Assembly: GCF_000429545.1 (NCBI RefSeq)
Contig: NZ_AUCB01000034.1
Span: forward strand, 1 to 56,998
From: Arenibacter certesii DSM 19833
GTDB taxonomy: Bacteria > Bacteroidota > Bacteroidia > Flavobacteriales > Flavobacteriaceae
DNA length: 56,998 bases
Direction: 5' to 3'
Under the pieces are notes generated by a model. The model saw only the letters and a program-made list of their open reading frames with translations. It was not told the DNA's origin and did no database searches. Every line of letters begins with the position of its first letter. Positions within the stretch are counted from its first letter, which is position 1. The position numbers and the translations under genes were made by a program. Shown here one piece after another: positions 37,370-46,443 of the stretch.

Positions 37370-37519
37370 TTATTTACTGATTCTCTTTGCTGATTTTTCA
37401 TTTTTATTCTTAAGTAACTTGTAAGCTAGATATCCAAACTGGATTCCAACCAAGATAACTTTGGCTTTCCTTGTTTTAAAAAATAATGATGCTGCACCTA
37501 AGAGAAAAGTGGGTTTCAT
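37370..37519 (-). CDS. Small basic hypothetical protein (49 aa)
   Basis: A 49-residue frame begins MKPTFLLGAASLFFKTRKAK and continues VILVGIQFGYLAYKLLKNKN before a basic tail ending in RISK. One hydrophobic segment (about residues 21-35) is bracketed by basic residues, so it may lie in the inner membrane. The amino-acid make-up is far more protein-like than other frames in this gene-poor region. No family was recognised. There is no neighbour on the same strand within 800 bp. Confidence 0.5.
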   Translation of the reverse strand: MKPTFLLGAASLFFKTRKAKVILVGIQFGYLAYKLLKNKNEKSAKRISK

Positions 37520-38068
37520 AATTGTTTTATTTAGAGATTAAAAAAAATGTATTATTTGGTTTTAAAACGTAACAATTTGTAATAACAATTGACCATTTAA
37601 TGGAACTGTATTTATCTCATCAAACCTTGACTTCAAACAATTCAAGTAAAAGTTCAAGGCTTCCAGTCATTTTAAATTAATAGCGAAATAGGCTTGTACG
37701 TTTTAAGGGGTAATGTAGGAAGTTAAGCGAACAGGGATTGCTCCAAAGCAATTAACTATTAATTCATTTAATAATGGGAGGTTAATGTTAAAGGTAATAA
37801 TTCAAGTTAGGATGTTACAGGTATGTAACAAACAAATCTAACTACTCACTACTATCATCTAACTAAACATATAAAGAGTTGGTTATTTGATGTTTATGGA
37901 GTTGTGTTTATAATTTGATATTTCAGTTTTTTTAGGATAATATCTAAACATATATTGGGTATGCATTATGTTGTTAGTTTTGTAATTGAATCATAAGTGC
38001 TTTTAATCAATTTCTCTAACCTACTTGCTTTCATTTAGTTCATTGCTTTCTATTTCCTTTTTAAAGGA
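37520..38068. other. Gene-poor stretch, no supported gene
   Basis: AT-rich DNA with no supported gene. A 200-bp region around 37800-38000 is especially rich in T and A. Confidence 0.4.
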
Positions 38069-38174
38069 ATTCATGAACCTCCTACGTCGGTTTCTTTTGC
38101 TCGCCCAAAAGAAACGAAACAAAGAAAAAGGCGCCTTCTCCTATGAATTTTTTCGACACCGAGGTCGAAAAACC
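38069..38174 (+). repeat. Copy of a 26-bp dispersed motif fused to a double-hairpin element
   Basis: Bases 38069-38094 carry the 26-bp motif also found at 49047-49072 (identical) and 56521-56546 (one mismatch). It is followed by two perfect hairpins: GTTTCTTTTG/CAAAAGAAAC (38090-38099 and 38106-38115, 6-nt loop) and TTTTTCGAC/GTCGAAAAA (149-157 and 164-172, i.e. 38149-38157 and 38164-38172, 6-nt loop). A plus-strand open frame covers it, but its protein is low-complexity and basic, so it is judged non-coding. Confidence 0.65.
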
Positions 38175-38468
38175 ATGCGCCAAACTCCGCGTCGCTACGT
38201 TCCTTCGTTCCTGATTTCGGAGCTTTGGCCCATTATTCTGAGGATAAGGAATTTTGCTTCGCCATTTAATTAGGATATTATTAAAAAGATACCCAAACTT
38301 ACGTTAGCTAAAGTTCGTGTTCTCGGGCCCGCCCCGAGTGAGAGACTTAATACTTAAGCAATTTTCACTTCTAACAGGGTGCTTAACACATTAAAACAAA
38401 TGCGTATTTGGTATCAAAAGACCTGTATAATCCACTTTCAAAGTTATTTCCTACTAATCAGGAGTGTC
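38175..38468. other. Intergenic, no supported gene
   Basis: The rest of the hairpin-rich region up to the NrfD-like gene. A short GC hairpin CTCGGG-N5-CCCGAG lies near 38324-38340, about 130 bp past the stop of the nap-operon's last gene, and is a possible weak terminator without a U-tract. Confidence 0.4.
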
Positions 38469-39689
38469 CTACTTCCTTTTATACCGCAGTTTCCCTAGTT
38501 CAATGCCAATAGCAGTTTTTGCCAATATGGTAAAAATAAAAGCACCTAGTGCCCATATTCCTAAAGTCACACCTACCTCTATACCCGTAGGTAAGTACTC
38601 TACAATTTTACCATAAGGACCAGGAATAAACCCAGGTACGATAAGTCCAAAACCCTTTTCTATCCATATAGCAACAAACAACATTATACAACAGAGGTAT
38701 AATACATTTAAATTGTTTCTTAGCTTATTAAAGGTAAGCATAGCGGTGGCAATGACATTGAGCGTAATTGCGGTCCATATCCAAGGTAATAGAGCTGTTT
38801 TTCCGTGTAATCCAAAAAAGAGGTAATAAGCACTTTCACTGTGATGCGTGGGCGCATAAAATTCTTTAAATAATTCAGATATCAACATTATAAGGTTTAT
38901 CTGAGCCGCAACGGTTACAATCATTGCAATTTTTTTAATGGTCTTTTCTTCTACTTTAAATTCCGTAAAGCGTTTAATAATGGCCAATACCAGAATAATC
39001 AAGGCCGGACCTGCAGCAAATGCAGAAGCTAAGAATCGAGGGCCTAACAAAGCGTTGTTCCAGAAAGGTCTTGCCTGTAACCCTTGATATAAGAACGCAG
39101 TAACCAAGTGAATGGCTACCGCCCAAAATACAGAAAGAATAGCCCCTGGTAAATACACGTTCTTCTTGGCCTCTTTCCCTTGGTAATGTCTAAAGAGGAT
39201 ATAGAAAGGGATACTAATATTTATAAAAAGATAGACATTAAGCACAATAACGTCCCATGCTAACATAGAGTTAGGGAAATTAAATACGCCAATTCCAGGG
39301 ATCATATGCCACAGTACAGCGGGACCACCCATATCTGCTATTACAAAGGCGATACACATAATTAATGCAGCTACCGCTAATCCTTCCCCTATGAGTACCG
39401 CCTGTTTAAAGTCGATATCTTTTAGGATATAAGTTGGCATTACCAACATTACGGCGGCAGCGGCAACGCCTACTAGAAAAGTGAAATTAGAGATATAAAG
39501 TCCCCAACTAACACGGTCGTTCATTCCAGTAACGCTTAGCCCTTCATCTAGCTGAATAGAATAGCAGTACATACCAATTAGGATTACTATGGTTAAAAAC
39601 CCCATCCATAAATGGTATTTAAGAGAGCCTTTTGTGATGGTATCTAAACTATCAACAACTAAACTTTTTAATACTTTAAATTGTCCCAT
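38469..39689 (-). CDS. NrfD/PsrC-type quinone-interacting membrane subunit
   Basis: A 406-residue polytopic protein with about ten membrane helices, typical of the NrfD/PsrC/DsrP family (GMNDRVSWGLYISNFTFLVG, GEGLAVAALIMCIAFVIADM, GPAVLWHMIPGIGVFNFPNS, LGPRFLASAFAAGPALIILV). Family members oxidise menaquinol or ubiquinol at the membrane and pass electrons to a partner Fe-S protein, here the next upstream gene. It is the last gene of the nap operon. Placed with NapA, it takes the place of NapC or NapGH, which are absent. Confidence 0.9.
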   Translation of the reverse strand: MGQFKVLKSLVVDSLDTITKGSLKYHLWMGFLTIVILIGMYCYSIQLDEGLSVTGMNDRVSWGLYISNFTFLVGVAAAAVMLVMPTYILKDIDFKQAVLIGEGLAVAALIMCIAFVIADMGGPAVLWHMIPGIGVFNFPNSMLAWDVIVLNVYLFINISIPFYILFRHYQGKEAKKNVYLPGAILSVFWAVAIHLVTAFLYQGLQARPFWNNALLGPRFLASAFAAGPALIILVLAIIKRFTEFKVEEKTIKKIAMIVTVAAQINLIMLISELFKEFYAPTHHSESAYYLFFGLHGKTALLPWIWTAITLNVIATAMLTFNKLRNNLNVLYLCCIMLFVAIWIEKGFGLIVPGFIPGPYGKIVEYLPTGIEVGVTLGIWALGAFIFTILAKTAIGIELGKLRYKRK

Positions 39690-39780
39690 TCTTATTGTTT
39701 TAAATCACTGGAAAGCATATTAGAATCCTGCTTTACATTTTTGATTTATAATATTTCCAACTACCTTAACTTAATCATCC

Positions 39781-40902
39781 TTAGTCCATAAAGTACCAGA
39801 ATTTGGGTTCTGTTCCCAAATCTTCCTTAAGTCGAAACACTTTTTTGTTTTCTAACACCCATCTAATACTACTGTTTGGATCTAATAGGTTTCCAAAAAT
39901 TCGAGCTCCTGTAGGACAGGCCTCAACACAGGCCGGATTTTTACCCTTTCTAGTACGCTGAACACAAAAAGTACATTTTTCCATCACTCCTTTTTTCCGC
40001 ATTCTATTGCCTAAGTAGTGCTGATTCTTATTGACTTCATTTTCTGGCACTTCGGGTTTACTCCAGTTAAACCTTCTTCCATCATAAGGACAAGCAGCCA
40101 TACAATAGCGACAACCAATGCACCAATCATAATCTATAACAACAAGGCCATCTTCTTCTTTCCAAGTAGCTTGTACAGGACATACGTCTACACATGGTGG
40201 GTCATCACAATGGAAACATTGGGTTCCCATATAAAAATGACCTTCGGCGGGCACTTCATGGTAGTAGTTATCATCCGCTTTATCAAACTTAAAGCCTTCT
40301 CCATCTTTCATCTCGTGGATCCGGATATATTGCATTTCTGAGTTTCTATCCTGATTGTTTTCCGCTACACAGGCCGATACACAATCCATATAGCCTTGAC
40401 ATTTGGAAATATTAAAGGCATATCCAAAGAGCACATCTTCTGCTGCATTTTCCGCGGTCATACTAATATTCTTTCCAGTTCGTAATTCGTAGGAACGCAT
40501 CAGCCTATCTACCGTTTTCTTTTTCTCATCGTCGGTCATCAATTTATAGTTGCCTTTAAACTGCTCTTCCCAATCTATTTGTGCTTTCTCTTTAGCATCG
40601 CCACTAGTAGTTAAGCTACAAGAGGTACTAACGGCTCCTGCACCAATAAGCAGGCTTGCAGTTAGTTTTTTAAAGGCAGTTCTTCGGTCCATCTTAACAT
40701 CAAAAACCTGCTCAAAACCATCCTTGTGTCGCTCTTCGCCTATAGAAGCATTTATGGCAGCTTCATAAAACTCTTCTGCGCTGAGTTCTTCCTTATGAGA
40801 ATTACACCCACCTTCTGCCTTTCCACATCCGCAACTGCCAGAGGAACCCTTTTTCTTATTAAGACCAAGATCTAAAGAATACCATTTTTTATTTTCACTC
40901 AT
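39781..40902 (-). CDS. Four-cluster Fe-S electron-transfer protein (NrfC/DsrO/TtrB-like)
   Basis: The 373-residue protein has ferredoxin-type Cys groups near 168-178, 229-241, 261-271 and 310-329. Groups 2-4 are standard CxxC...CP patterns (CFHCDDPPCVDVCP, CIGCRYCMAACP and CTFC...CVEACP). Group 1 is unusual: C168-x5-C174-x3-C178 instead of CxxCxxC. A twin-arginine-like signal (MDRRTAFKKLTASLLIGAGA, R73/R74) is internal, after a 70-residue extension that has a cysteine-rich patch (SCGCGKAEGGC). Such extensions occur in TAT-variant oxidoreductase subunits. The protein is expected on the periplasmic side, between the NrfD protein and the tetrahaem cytochromes. It begins 10 bp past the tetrahaem lipoprotein stop. 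Confidence 0.88.
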   Translation of the reverse strand: MSENKKWYSLDLGLNKKKGSSGSCGCGKAEGGCNSHKEELSAEEFYEAAINASIGEERHKDGFEQVFDVKMDRRTAFKKLTASLLIGAGAVSTSCSLTTSGDAKEKAQIDWEEQFKGNYKLMTDDEKKKTVDRLMRSYELRTGKNISMTAENAAEDVLFGYAFNISKCQGYMDCVSACVAENNQDRNSEMQYIRIHEMKDGEGFKFDKADDNYYHEVPAEGHFYMGTQCFHCDDPPCVDVCPVQATWKEEDGLVVIDYDWCIGCRYCMAACPYDGRRFNWSKPEVPENEVNKNQHYLGNRMRKKGVMEKCTFCVQRTRKGKNPACVEACPTGARIFGNLLDPNSSIRWVLENKKVFRLKEDLGTEPKFWYFMD

Positions 40903-40912
40903 GCTTATATTT

Positions 40913-41542
40913 TTAGTGATCTAAACCTTCATTACGCTCTATAGCTTTCTGTGTATTAAATTGTGCTGGCCATCGTTGTTCAAAACCTGGATCATGGGGA
41001 TTATGACATTCCACACAAGTCATAGAAGCTCTGGGTGGAGTCCAGCCGGAAATTTTCTTACCATGCGCTCCACCTTTCCAATCTTCAAATTGGTTGGTAT
41101 GGCATTGGGCACAAAGCTTATAGCTGAGATTGAAATCTATGTTTCTGCCAGTCAGGGATGTAAGGTTGTTCATGTCCTCCCCATTATGACAAGTTGCACA
41201 GTCCATTGTTTCTATATTGGCGTGATTTATAGTTATATCCCAATGTGCTTTTGCTTTATCGGTCCCTTTCATCTGTGAAAGTGGTTTGCTATGGCATTCA
41301 ATACAGGCAAATGATTTAATCTGTGATTTACGTTCTGGGATTAAAAAAGTATGTTCGCCCTCGGTAATTTTAATTAAGTCTCTTCCTGCTAATAGCTCTT
41401 CCGAGGTAAGCGTACCATGATAAGGCTTTTCTTCTGCTTTTATTCTATCGCTCACCGAATGATATTCACCTTCGTTTTTGCACGAACTGAGTACTATTAT
41501 TAGAAATAGTAAGGCGTAATATGTTAGATTTTTATTCTTCAT
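40913..41542 (-). CDS. Tetrahaem c-type cytochrome lipoprotein of the nap operon
   Basis: The 209-residue protein has lipobox VLSSC (Cys 21) and four CxxCH sites (C80-H84, C115-H119, C144-H148 and C176-H180). Histidines elsewhere (for example HWDITINHANI and GGAHGKK) are available as distal ligands, which would make the haems bis-His. It begins inside the NapB-like gene (11-bp overlap) and is followed by the Fe-S gene, so it lies between NapB and the NrfD module both in the operon and, by inference, in electron flow. The sequence is not that of NapC/NirT (no N-terminal helix with the NapC haem pattern) nor of NrfB. No named family was recognised. Confidence 0.88.
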   Translation of the reverse strand: MKNKNLTYYALLFLIIVLSSCKNEGEYHSVSDRIKAEEKPYHGTLTSEELLAGRDLIKITEGEHTFLIPERKSQIKSFACIECHSKPLSQMKGTDKAKAHWDITINHANIETMDCATCHNGEDMNNLTSLTGRNIDFNLSYKLCAQCHTNQFEDWKGGAHGKKISGWTPPRASMTCVECHNPHDPGFEQRWPAQFNTQKAIERNEGLDH

Positions 41543-42248
41543 TGGAGGTGTTGAATTGTCTTATGAAAGTAGTTATATCCCCATCTATTTTTTTTGAATC
41601 CATTGGTAAATGACATTGTCTACAATTAACTCGTTCCGGATGGGAAACTCTAATCTCTTTTGGTGCACTAGGTCCTGCATGGCAAGTAACACAGTTTTCT
41701 CTCATTTGTAATTGATGCGGAATCATTGGAGGCCCATCTAATAAGGCATTGTTTACTCCTACACCTACTTTTGGGGGTTCTGGTTTTGAATATGCAAATT
41801 CCTTAAAAGTGGAGTTTGAAATAATTGCCACATGGCATTGCCTACAGTTAACCATTTCTGGATGGGGTGTAATAGGGGCATAGGCATTAAATTTCTCTAC
41901 AAACCCTCCATTTTGATGGCACTGATTACATGTATTGGCTCCATAGCTCATTTCCTTTGCAACAGGATGTGGAATGCTTGGGGGGGCACCTGGATAGGCT
42001 CTATTATCATAATACTCTTCCAAGGAACGTTGATGGTTTTCATCAATCGGCATTTTGGAATAATCCAGATGGGCGTCCTCTAAACGTCTAAAAGCACCAC
42101 TCTCAGCCGGGATATAATTTCCGGTAGGGGATTCAATAACCGATATATAAGCCTCTTCAAAAGATTGTTTATAGCTATAATTCCATATCACTATGAAGGC
42201 TATGAATATGATGACGAAAAGTGATATAATTCCTAGTCTCTTTTTCAT
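41532..42248 (-). CDS. NapB-like tetrahaem cytochrome with internal duplication
   Basis: The 238-residue protein has an N-terminal membrane anchor (residues 5-22) and four CxxCH haem sites: C107-H111, C135-H139, C186-H190 and C209-H213. Sites 1-2 and 3-4 form two equivalent halves. The first has APPSIPHPV..CNQCH..PHPEMVNCRQCHV and the second has GPPMIPHQL..CVTCH..SHPERVNCRQCHLP. Each half matches the di-haem NapB pattern (IPH...CxxCH...CxQCHVP). Normal NapB has only two haems, so this looks like a tandem duplication. It starts 120 bp after the NapA stop, is in the same operon and should be the direct electron donor to NapA. Confidence 0.85.
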   Translation of the reverse strand: MKKRLGIISLFVIIFIAFIVIWNYSYKQSFEEAYISVIESPTGNYIPAESGAFRRLEDAHLDYSKMPIDENHQRSLEEYYDNRAYPGAPPSIPHPVAKEMSYGANTCNQCHQNGGFVEKFNAYAPITPHPEMVNCRQCHVAIISNSTFKEFAYSKPEPPKVGVGVNNALLDGPPMIPHQLQMRENCVTCHAGPSAPKEIRVSHPERVNCRQCHLPMDSKKIDGDITTFIRQFNTSNEE

Positions 42249-42368
42249 CTGTGGATATTTATTGATTTTTAATGGTCATACCTGCCCGACTTCGACATTC
42301 AGGCGGGTGTAATTCGCATATCGTCATTCGTATTTGCGTCCAGTTTTCGGTCATGCTCATTTCATAGC

Positions 42369-44696
42369 CTATGCTTTTACAACTTTAACGGCACATTTTT
42401 TATAGTCGGGTTCTTTGGATATGGGGCAAAAAGCATCCAGTGTTACATCGTTGATAAGCATATTTTCATCAAAAAAGGGAACAAACACCTGACCTCTCGT
42501 AGGTAGGCCCCGTTCATTTATAGAGGCAGGAAGCGTACAGGATCCTCTTCTAGAAACAATTTTTATGTTCTCCCCATTTCTAATACCCAAGGCTTTTGCA
42601 TCTTCAGGGTGGAATTCAGCATAGGCATGTGGCATAGCTTGGTGCAATACCGGAATTCTTCTAGTCATAGATCCAGTGTGCCAATGTTCTATAACGCGAC
42701 CTGTATTTAACCAGAAAGGGTATTCCTCATCTGGTTTTTCGGGTGCATCCTCAAAAGGACGTTGCCATATTACTGCTTTCCCATCTGGATTCCCATAAAA
42801 ATGAAAATCTTCACCGTTAGAGCAGGCAGGATCATATTTGGCGTTATAGCGCCATTGTGTGGATTTCCCATCTACATATGGCCAAATAACCCCAGATTCT
42901 TTTTTCAGAACTTCCAATGGTGCCATGCCGTGTTTATTACCTTCGTGGAATTGGATGTACTCATTATAAATTTCTTCAACATGATTTTCCTTACTATATG
43001 GAAATAAATCGCCATACCCCATGCGTTTTGCCACTTCAATGAACATCCAAGCATCTGCCATGGTTTCTCCCGGACCTTCAACCATTTTTTCCCAATACTG
43101 TGTTCTGCGTTCGGAGTTCCCATAGAGTCCGCCTTTCTCTATATGCCAAGAAGCTGGTAATATTACATCTGCCACATCCGATGTGGGGGTTGGAAATACA
43201 TCTGAAACTACAACAAAGCAGGAGTCTTTTTGCATACCTGGTCTATAGCGCCCCGTTTTAGGTAAGGATACTAGGGGATTTGTTGCTTGTGTCCATATAA
43301 ATTTAATGTCGCCCCGATCAACCGCTCTAAACATTTCTGTTGCGTGGTAAGTGGGTTTAGAAGGAATTCGTTCATAAGGAACCTTCCAAATCTTTGCCGC
43401 CAACCTTCTATTTTCTTCGCTGGTTACCACCCCTTTTGGAAGCTTATGAGTAAAGGTGCCCACCTCTCTGGCAGTACCACAAGCAGAAGGTTGTCCGGTT
43501 AAGGAAAATGGTCCGTTTCCAGGTTGTGATATTTTACCTGTAAGTAAATGAATGTTATAAACAAGATTATTTATCCAAGTCCCTCTAGTATGTTGGTTCA
43601 TCCCCATACACCAGTAAGAAACAACCTTAGTATTTGGATTTCCGTAAATCCACGCTAAGTATTTAATGTCTTTTACCGATACTTTAGAATATTTTGATAC
43701 TTTTTCCGGACTATAATCTTTTAAAAATTCTTTATACGCTTCAAAATCTATTTGTTCTGGCTTATCGGTAAATTCATAGTGATCTTCTAGTCCATACCCC
43801 ATATTGGTGAGGCCTTTACTAAAAGTACAATGTTTTTCAACGAAGGATTTATTTACCCATCCGTTCTTTATAATTTCATAACAAATAGCGTTCGCAACGG
43901 CAAGGTCGGTTTGTGGTTCAAATAATATAGACCTGTCCGATGCTGTACTAGAGCGCGTTGTTCGGGTAGCAAAATCGATTATTTTAGCACCGCGTTTGGT
44001 TTTTTGTTCCAGCATTCTAGAAAATAATACCGGGTGCATTTCTGCCATATTGTTTCCCCAAGTTACAAAGTAATCCGCGTGATCTATATCTTCATAACAA
44101 CCCATGGGCTCATCGGCGCCAAAGGAGGTCATGAACCCCGTAACGGCGCTTGCCATACATAAACGGGCGTTACAATCTAGGTTGTTGGTGCCAATAGCAC
44201 CTTTCATGAATTTAGAAGCGATATACCCTTCGGGAATAGTAGATTGTCCGGAGGTATACATGGCTACGGAATCCTTCCCGTGAGCTGCAATGGTCTCCTT
44301 CATCTTATTGGCTACAATATCCAATGCTTCATTAAGCGGGGTCTTTACATAGCGCCCATTTTTCTTTACCAAAGCATGTTCTAATCGGTCTTTAGACTGG
44401 ATGCACATCGTTTGGTGATATCCTTTAACACACAATAGTCCTTTGTTGACCTTACTATTAGGGTCGCCCTTTACCGCAACTGGTTTTCCGTTTTCAACAC
44501 CGACTAGGATACCACAGCCTACCCCACAGAAACGACAAGGTCCTTTTTTCCAATCTAGATTTGCGTCTTTTGGTATACCTTTTTCCTGCTCACTGGCAAA
44601 TACAATACCCGGAAACATGGAGGCGGCAGCAGTCATGGCAGATAGCATGGCCATTTTTTTGATAAAATTTCTTCTATCAATTGGAGACTTTTTCAT
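42369..44696 (-). CDS. napA: Periplasmic nitrate reductase catalytic subunit
   Basis: The ATG at 44696 gives 775 residues; an in-frame TTG 6 bp upstream is less likely. The protein starts with a twin-arginine signal (DRRNFIKK), then the [4Fe-4S] motif C54-x2-C57-x3-C61-x27-C89. The molybdenum ligand C180 lies in [12 protein letters not shown], followed by [18 protein letters not shown], which is diagnostic for NapA rather than NarG, NasA or formate dehydrogenase. NapA reduces nitrate to nitrite at a Mo-bis-MGD centre in the periplasm. It lies 7 bp after napD and is followed by the NapB-like gene. Confidence 0.95.
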   Translation of the reverse strand: MKKSPIDRRNFIKKMAMLSAMTAAASMFPGIVFASEQEKGIPKDANLDWKKGPCRFCGVGCGILVGVENGKPVAVKGDPNSKVNKGLLCVKGYHQTMCIQSKDRLEHALVKKNGRYVKTPLNEALDIVANKMKETIAAHGKDSVAMYTSGQSTIPEGYIASKFMKGAIGTNNLDCNARLCMASAVTGFMTSFGADEPMGCYEDIDHADYFVTWGNNMAEMHPVLFSRMLEQKTKRGAKIIDFATRTTRSSTASDRSILFEPQTDLAVANAICYEIIKNGWVNKSFVEKHCTFSKGLTNMGYGLEDHYEFTDKPEQIDFEAYKEFLKDYSPEKVSKYSKVSVKDIKYLAWIYGNPNTKVVSYWCMGMNQHTRGTWINNLVYNIHLLTGKISQPGNGPFSLTGQPSACGTAREVGTFTHKLPKGVVTSEENRRLAAKIWKVPYERIPSKPTYHATEMFRAVDRGDIKFIWTQATNPLVSLPKTGRYRPGMQKDSCFVVVSDVFPTPTSDVADVILPASWHIEKGGLYGNSERRTQYWEKMVEGPGETMADAWMFIEVAKRMGYGDLFPYSKENHVEEIYNEYIQFHEGNKHGMAPLEVLKKESGVIWPYVDGKSTQWRYNAKYDPACSNGEDFHFYGNPDGKAVIWQRPFEDAPEKPDEEYPFWLNTGRVIEHWHTGSMTRRIPVLHQAMPHAYAEFHPEDAKALGIRNGENIKIVSRRGSCTLPASINERGLPTRGQVFVPFFDENMLINDVTLDAFCPISKEPDYKKCAVKVVKA

Positions 44697-44703
44697 AATC
44701 AAA

Positions 44704-44940
44704 TTAATTTTGGGATACGTTGAAACCAGAGACTAAAGACAATAGTTTTAGACTGTCTAAAGCTTCAATTTTCTCTCTTAGCAGTTCTTCTGATTGTTCA
44801 TCTGGAGTATCTGTTACCAACGCTAACACATCTTGATTCTCAGCGGGAACAACTTCACATTGCCCAAGACGGATTAATGCTTCCATTAATTCTTTTTTCT
44901 TTCCTGGGACAGGATGGGCGAGATAACTTTTTATTGGCAT
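44704..44940 (-). CDS. napD: NapD chaperone for NapA maturation
   Basis: The 78-residue protein is a small ferredoxin-fold protein of the NapD family: [20 protein letters not shown], then [20 protein letters not shown] and a C-terminal strand ending [11 protein letters not shown]. NapD binds the twin-arginine signal of NapA in the cytoplasm until the Mo cofactor is inserted, and is usually beside napA. It is slightly shorter than the E. coli protein (87 residues). First gene of the nap operon. Confidence 0.88.
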   Translation of the reverse strand: MPIKSYLAHPVPGKKKELMEALIRLGQCEVVPAENQDVLALVTDTPDEQSEELLREKIEALDSLKLLSLVSGFNVSQN

Positions 44941-45251
44941 GTCATGTCAGTTTTAATATCAATCGGTTGGTCTAAACAATATAAAGAAACGATTAACATA
45001 AGATTAACAGTTTCAAATTACTAAATTTTTCTGATAAAAAAGAATGATAAATCTCAGGTTTTGATAGTGTGATAAGCGCTATATTTATTGGGAAATAACG
45101 GTTTCTACTGAGTTTCAATCTGTTTTGTGTTGATAATCAGATGAGTGTGGTTGTTTTGTGAAGTCTCTAAGATTTATTACTTTCTGAAAATTTTAAAAAA
45201 AAATCATTTTTAATTCTGTAGTATGATGAAATCTAAACTTGATATAAAACT
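44941..45251. promoter_or_regulatory. Divergent control region, nap operon / Mo-cofactor genes
   Basis: A 311-bp AT-rich gap that must hold both promoters. A TTGAT...ATCA-type site (TGATAATCA near 45129) resembles half an FNR/CRP-like box, but its spacing is not right, and no ModE operator was confirmed. Confidence 0.4.
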
Positions 45252-46433
45252 ATGATAGACGTTAAATCAGCATTAAATCTAGTTTTACGGCACGCCTCTC
45301 TAGGATCAAAAACACAGGAGGTAGCGCTTAAAGCGGCCTTAGATTTTGTGTTGGCCAAGGATGTAATTTCAGAAATAGATATGCCTCCCTTTAGACAATC
45401 GGCCATGGATGGTTATGCGCTGCACATGGGGGAATCCAATTCTTATAAAGTTATAGGTGAAGTAAAGGCGGGTGATGCTGCAAATCCTGTTTTAAAAGCG
45501 GGTGAGGCGGTAAGGATATTTACAGGAGCCCCAGTTCCAGATACCGCAAATACGGTAGTAATGCAGGAGAAAGTAAGGGTTAATGGAGATAAGATCGTGC
45601 TTGTTGATCCATTAAATGTTAATCAGAATATAAGACCTAATGGGGAACAAATTAGATCCGGAGCAATCGCTTTAACCAAGGGAACAGCAATTAATAGCGC
45701 ACGAATTGGATTTTTAGCAAGTTTAGGGATTACTACTATTACGGTTTATAAGAAGCCTACCCTTTCTATTATTGTTACAGGAAACGAGCTTATTACTCCA
45801 GGAATTAAACTTTCCTTTGGTGAAATATATGAATCCAACGGTGTCATGCTATCCGCTGTACTAAGTGAATTAGGGTATAAGGATACTAGATTGATTAAGG
45901 TGGAGGATGATTATAACCAGACAAAAGAAGTCCTGCAAAAAGCCATAAACAATAGCGATGTTGTTCTTGTAACAGGAGGTATATCCGTTGGGGATTACGA
46001 TTTTGTAGGCAAAGCATTAAATGCAATAGGGGTGGAAGAAATTTTTTATAAAGTAAATCAAAAACCTGGTAAACCCTTATTCTTTGGGAAAAAAGGCGAA
46101 GTGTCCCTTTTTGCATTACCTGGGAATCCGGCAGCTGCACTTAGTTGTTTTTATATTTATGTGTACCCGCTACTAAAGAAGAGTGAAGGCGCATATAAAA
46201 CGCAACTTACGCGTATTGCCATGCCGCTATCTGTTGATTATTCTGTTAGGGGTAATCGTGCGCAGTTTTTAAAAGCACAAGTAGAGGGAAGTCATGTTCA
46301 TATTCTAGGCGGACAAAGTTCGGCTATGCTCAGCGCTTTTGGAGATGCAAATGCCTTGGTATACATACCGGAGGAGGTAACTGAAATAAAAAAAGGAGAA
46401 GGTGTAGAAACAATATTATTACCTGCTAAATAA
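45252..46433 (+). CDS. moeA: Molybdopterin molybdenumtransferase
   Basis: The 393-residue protein has normal MoeA length and layout: an N-terminal linker with ISEIDMPPFRQSAMDGYALH, the PNGEQIRSGA turn, then the MPT-binding domain with IVTGNELI, the GEIYESNG segment and VLVTGGISVGDYDF (the MoCF-fold signature). KVNQKPGKPLFFGKK and ALPGNPAAALSCF follow. MoeA inserts molybdate into adenylylated molybdopterin. It is the first gene of the Mo-cofactor set divergent from the nap operon, which supplies the cofactor for NapA. No MoaA, MoaD/E or MobA gene is in the window. Confidence 0.93.
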   Translation: MIDVKSALNLVLRHASLGSKTQEVALKAALDFVLAKDVISEIDMPPFRQSAMDGYALHMGESNSYKVIGEVKAGDAANPVLKAGEAVRIFTGAPVPDTANTVVMQEKVRVNGDKIVLVDPLNVNQNIRPNGEQIRSGAIALTKGTAINSARIGFLASLGITTITVYKKPTLSIIVTGNELITPGIKLSFGEIYESNGVMLSAVLSELGYKDTRLIKVEDDYNQTKEVLQKAINNSDVVLVTGGISVGDYDFVGKALNAIGVEEIFYKVNQKPGKPLFFGKKGEVSLFALPGNPAAALSCFYIYVYPLLKKSEGAYKTQLTRIAMPLSVDYSVRGNRAQFLKAQVEGSHVHILGGQSSAMLSAFGDANALVYIPEEVTEIKKGEGVETILLPAK

Positions 46434-46443
46434 TTTATGAAAT

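Noticed and set aside
38025-38273. Plus-strand open frame of 82 residues across the hairpin element
   Set aside because: The protein is basic, low in complexity and covers two perfect palindromes; the sequence is better explained as a structured repeat.
44941-45251. FNR or ModE operator in the nap/moeA gap
   Set aside because: Only a half-like TGATAATCA was seen; spacing does not match a full site.
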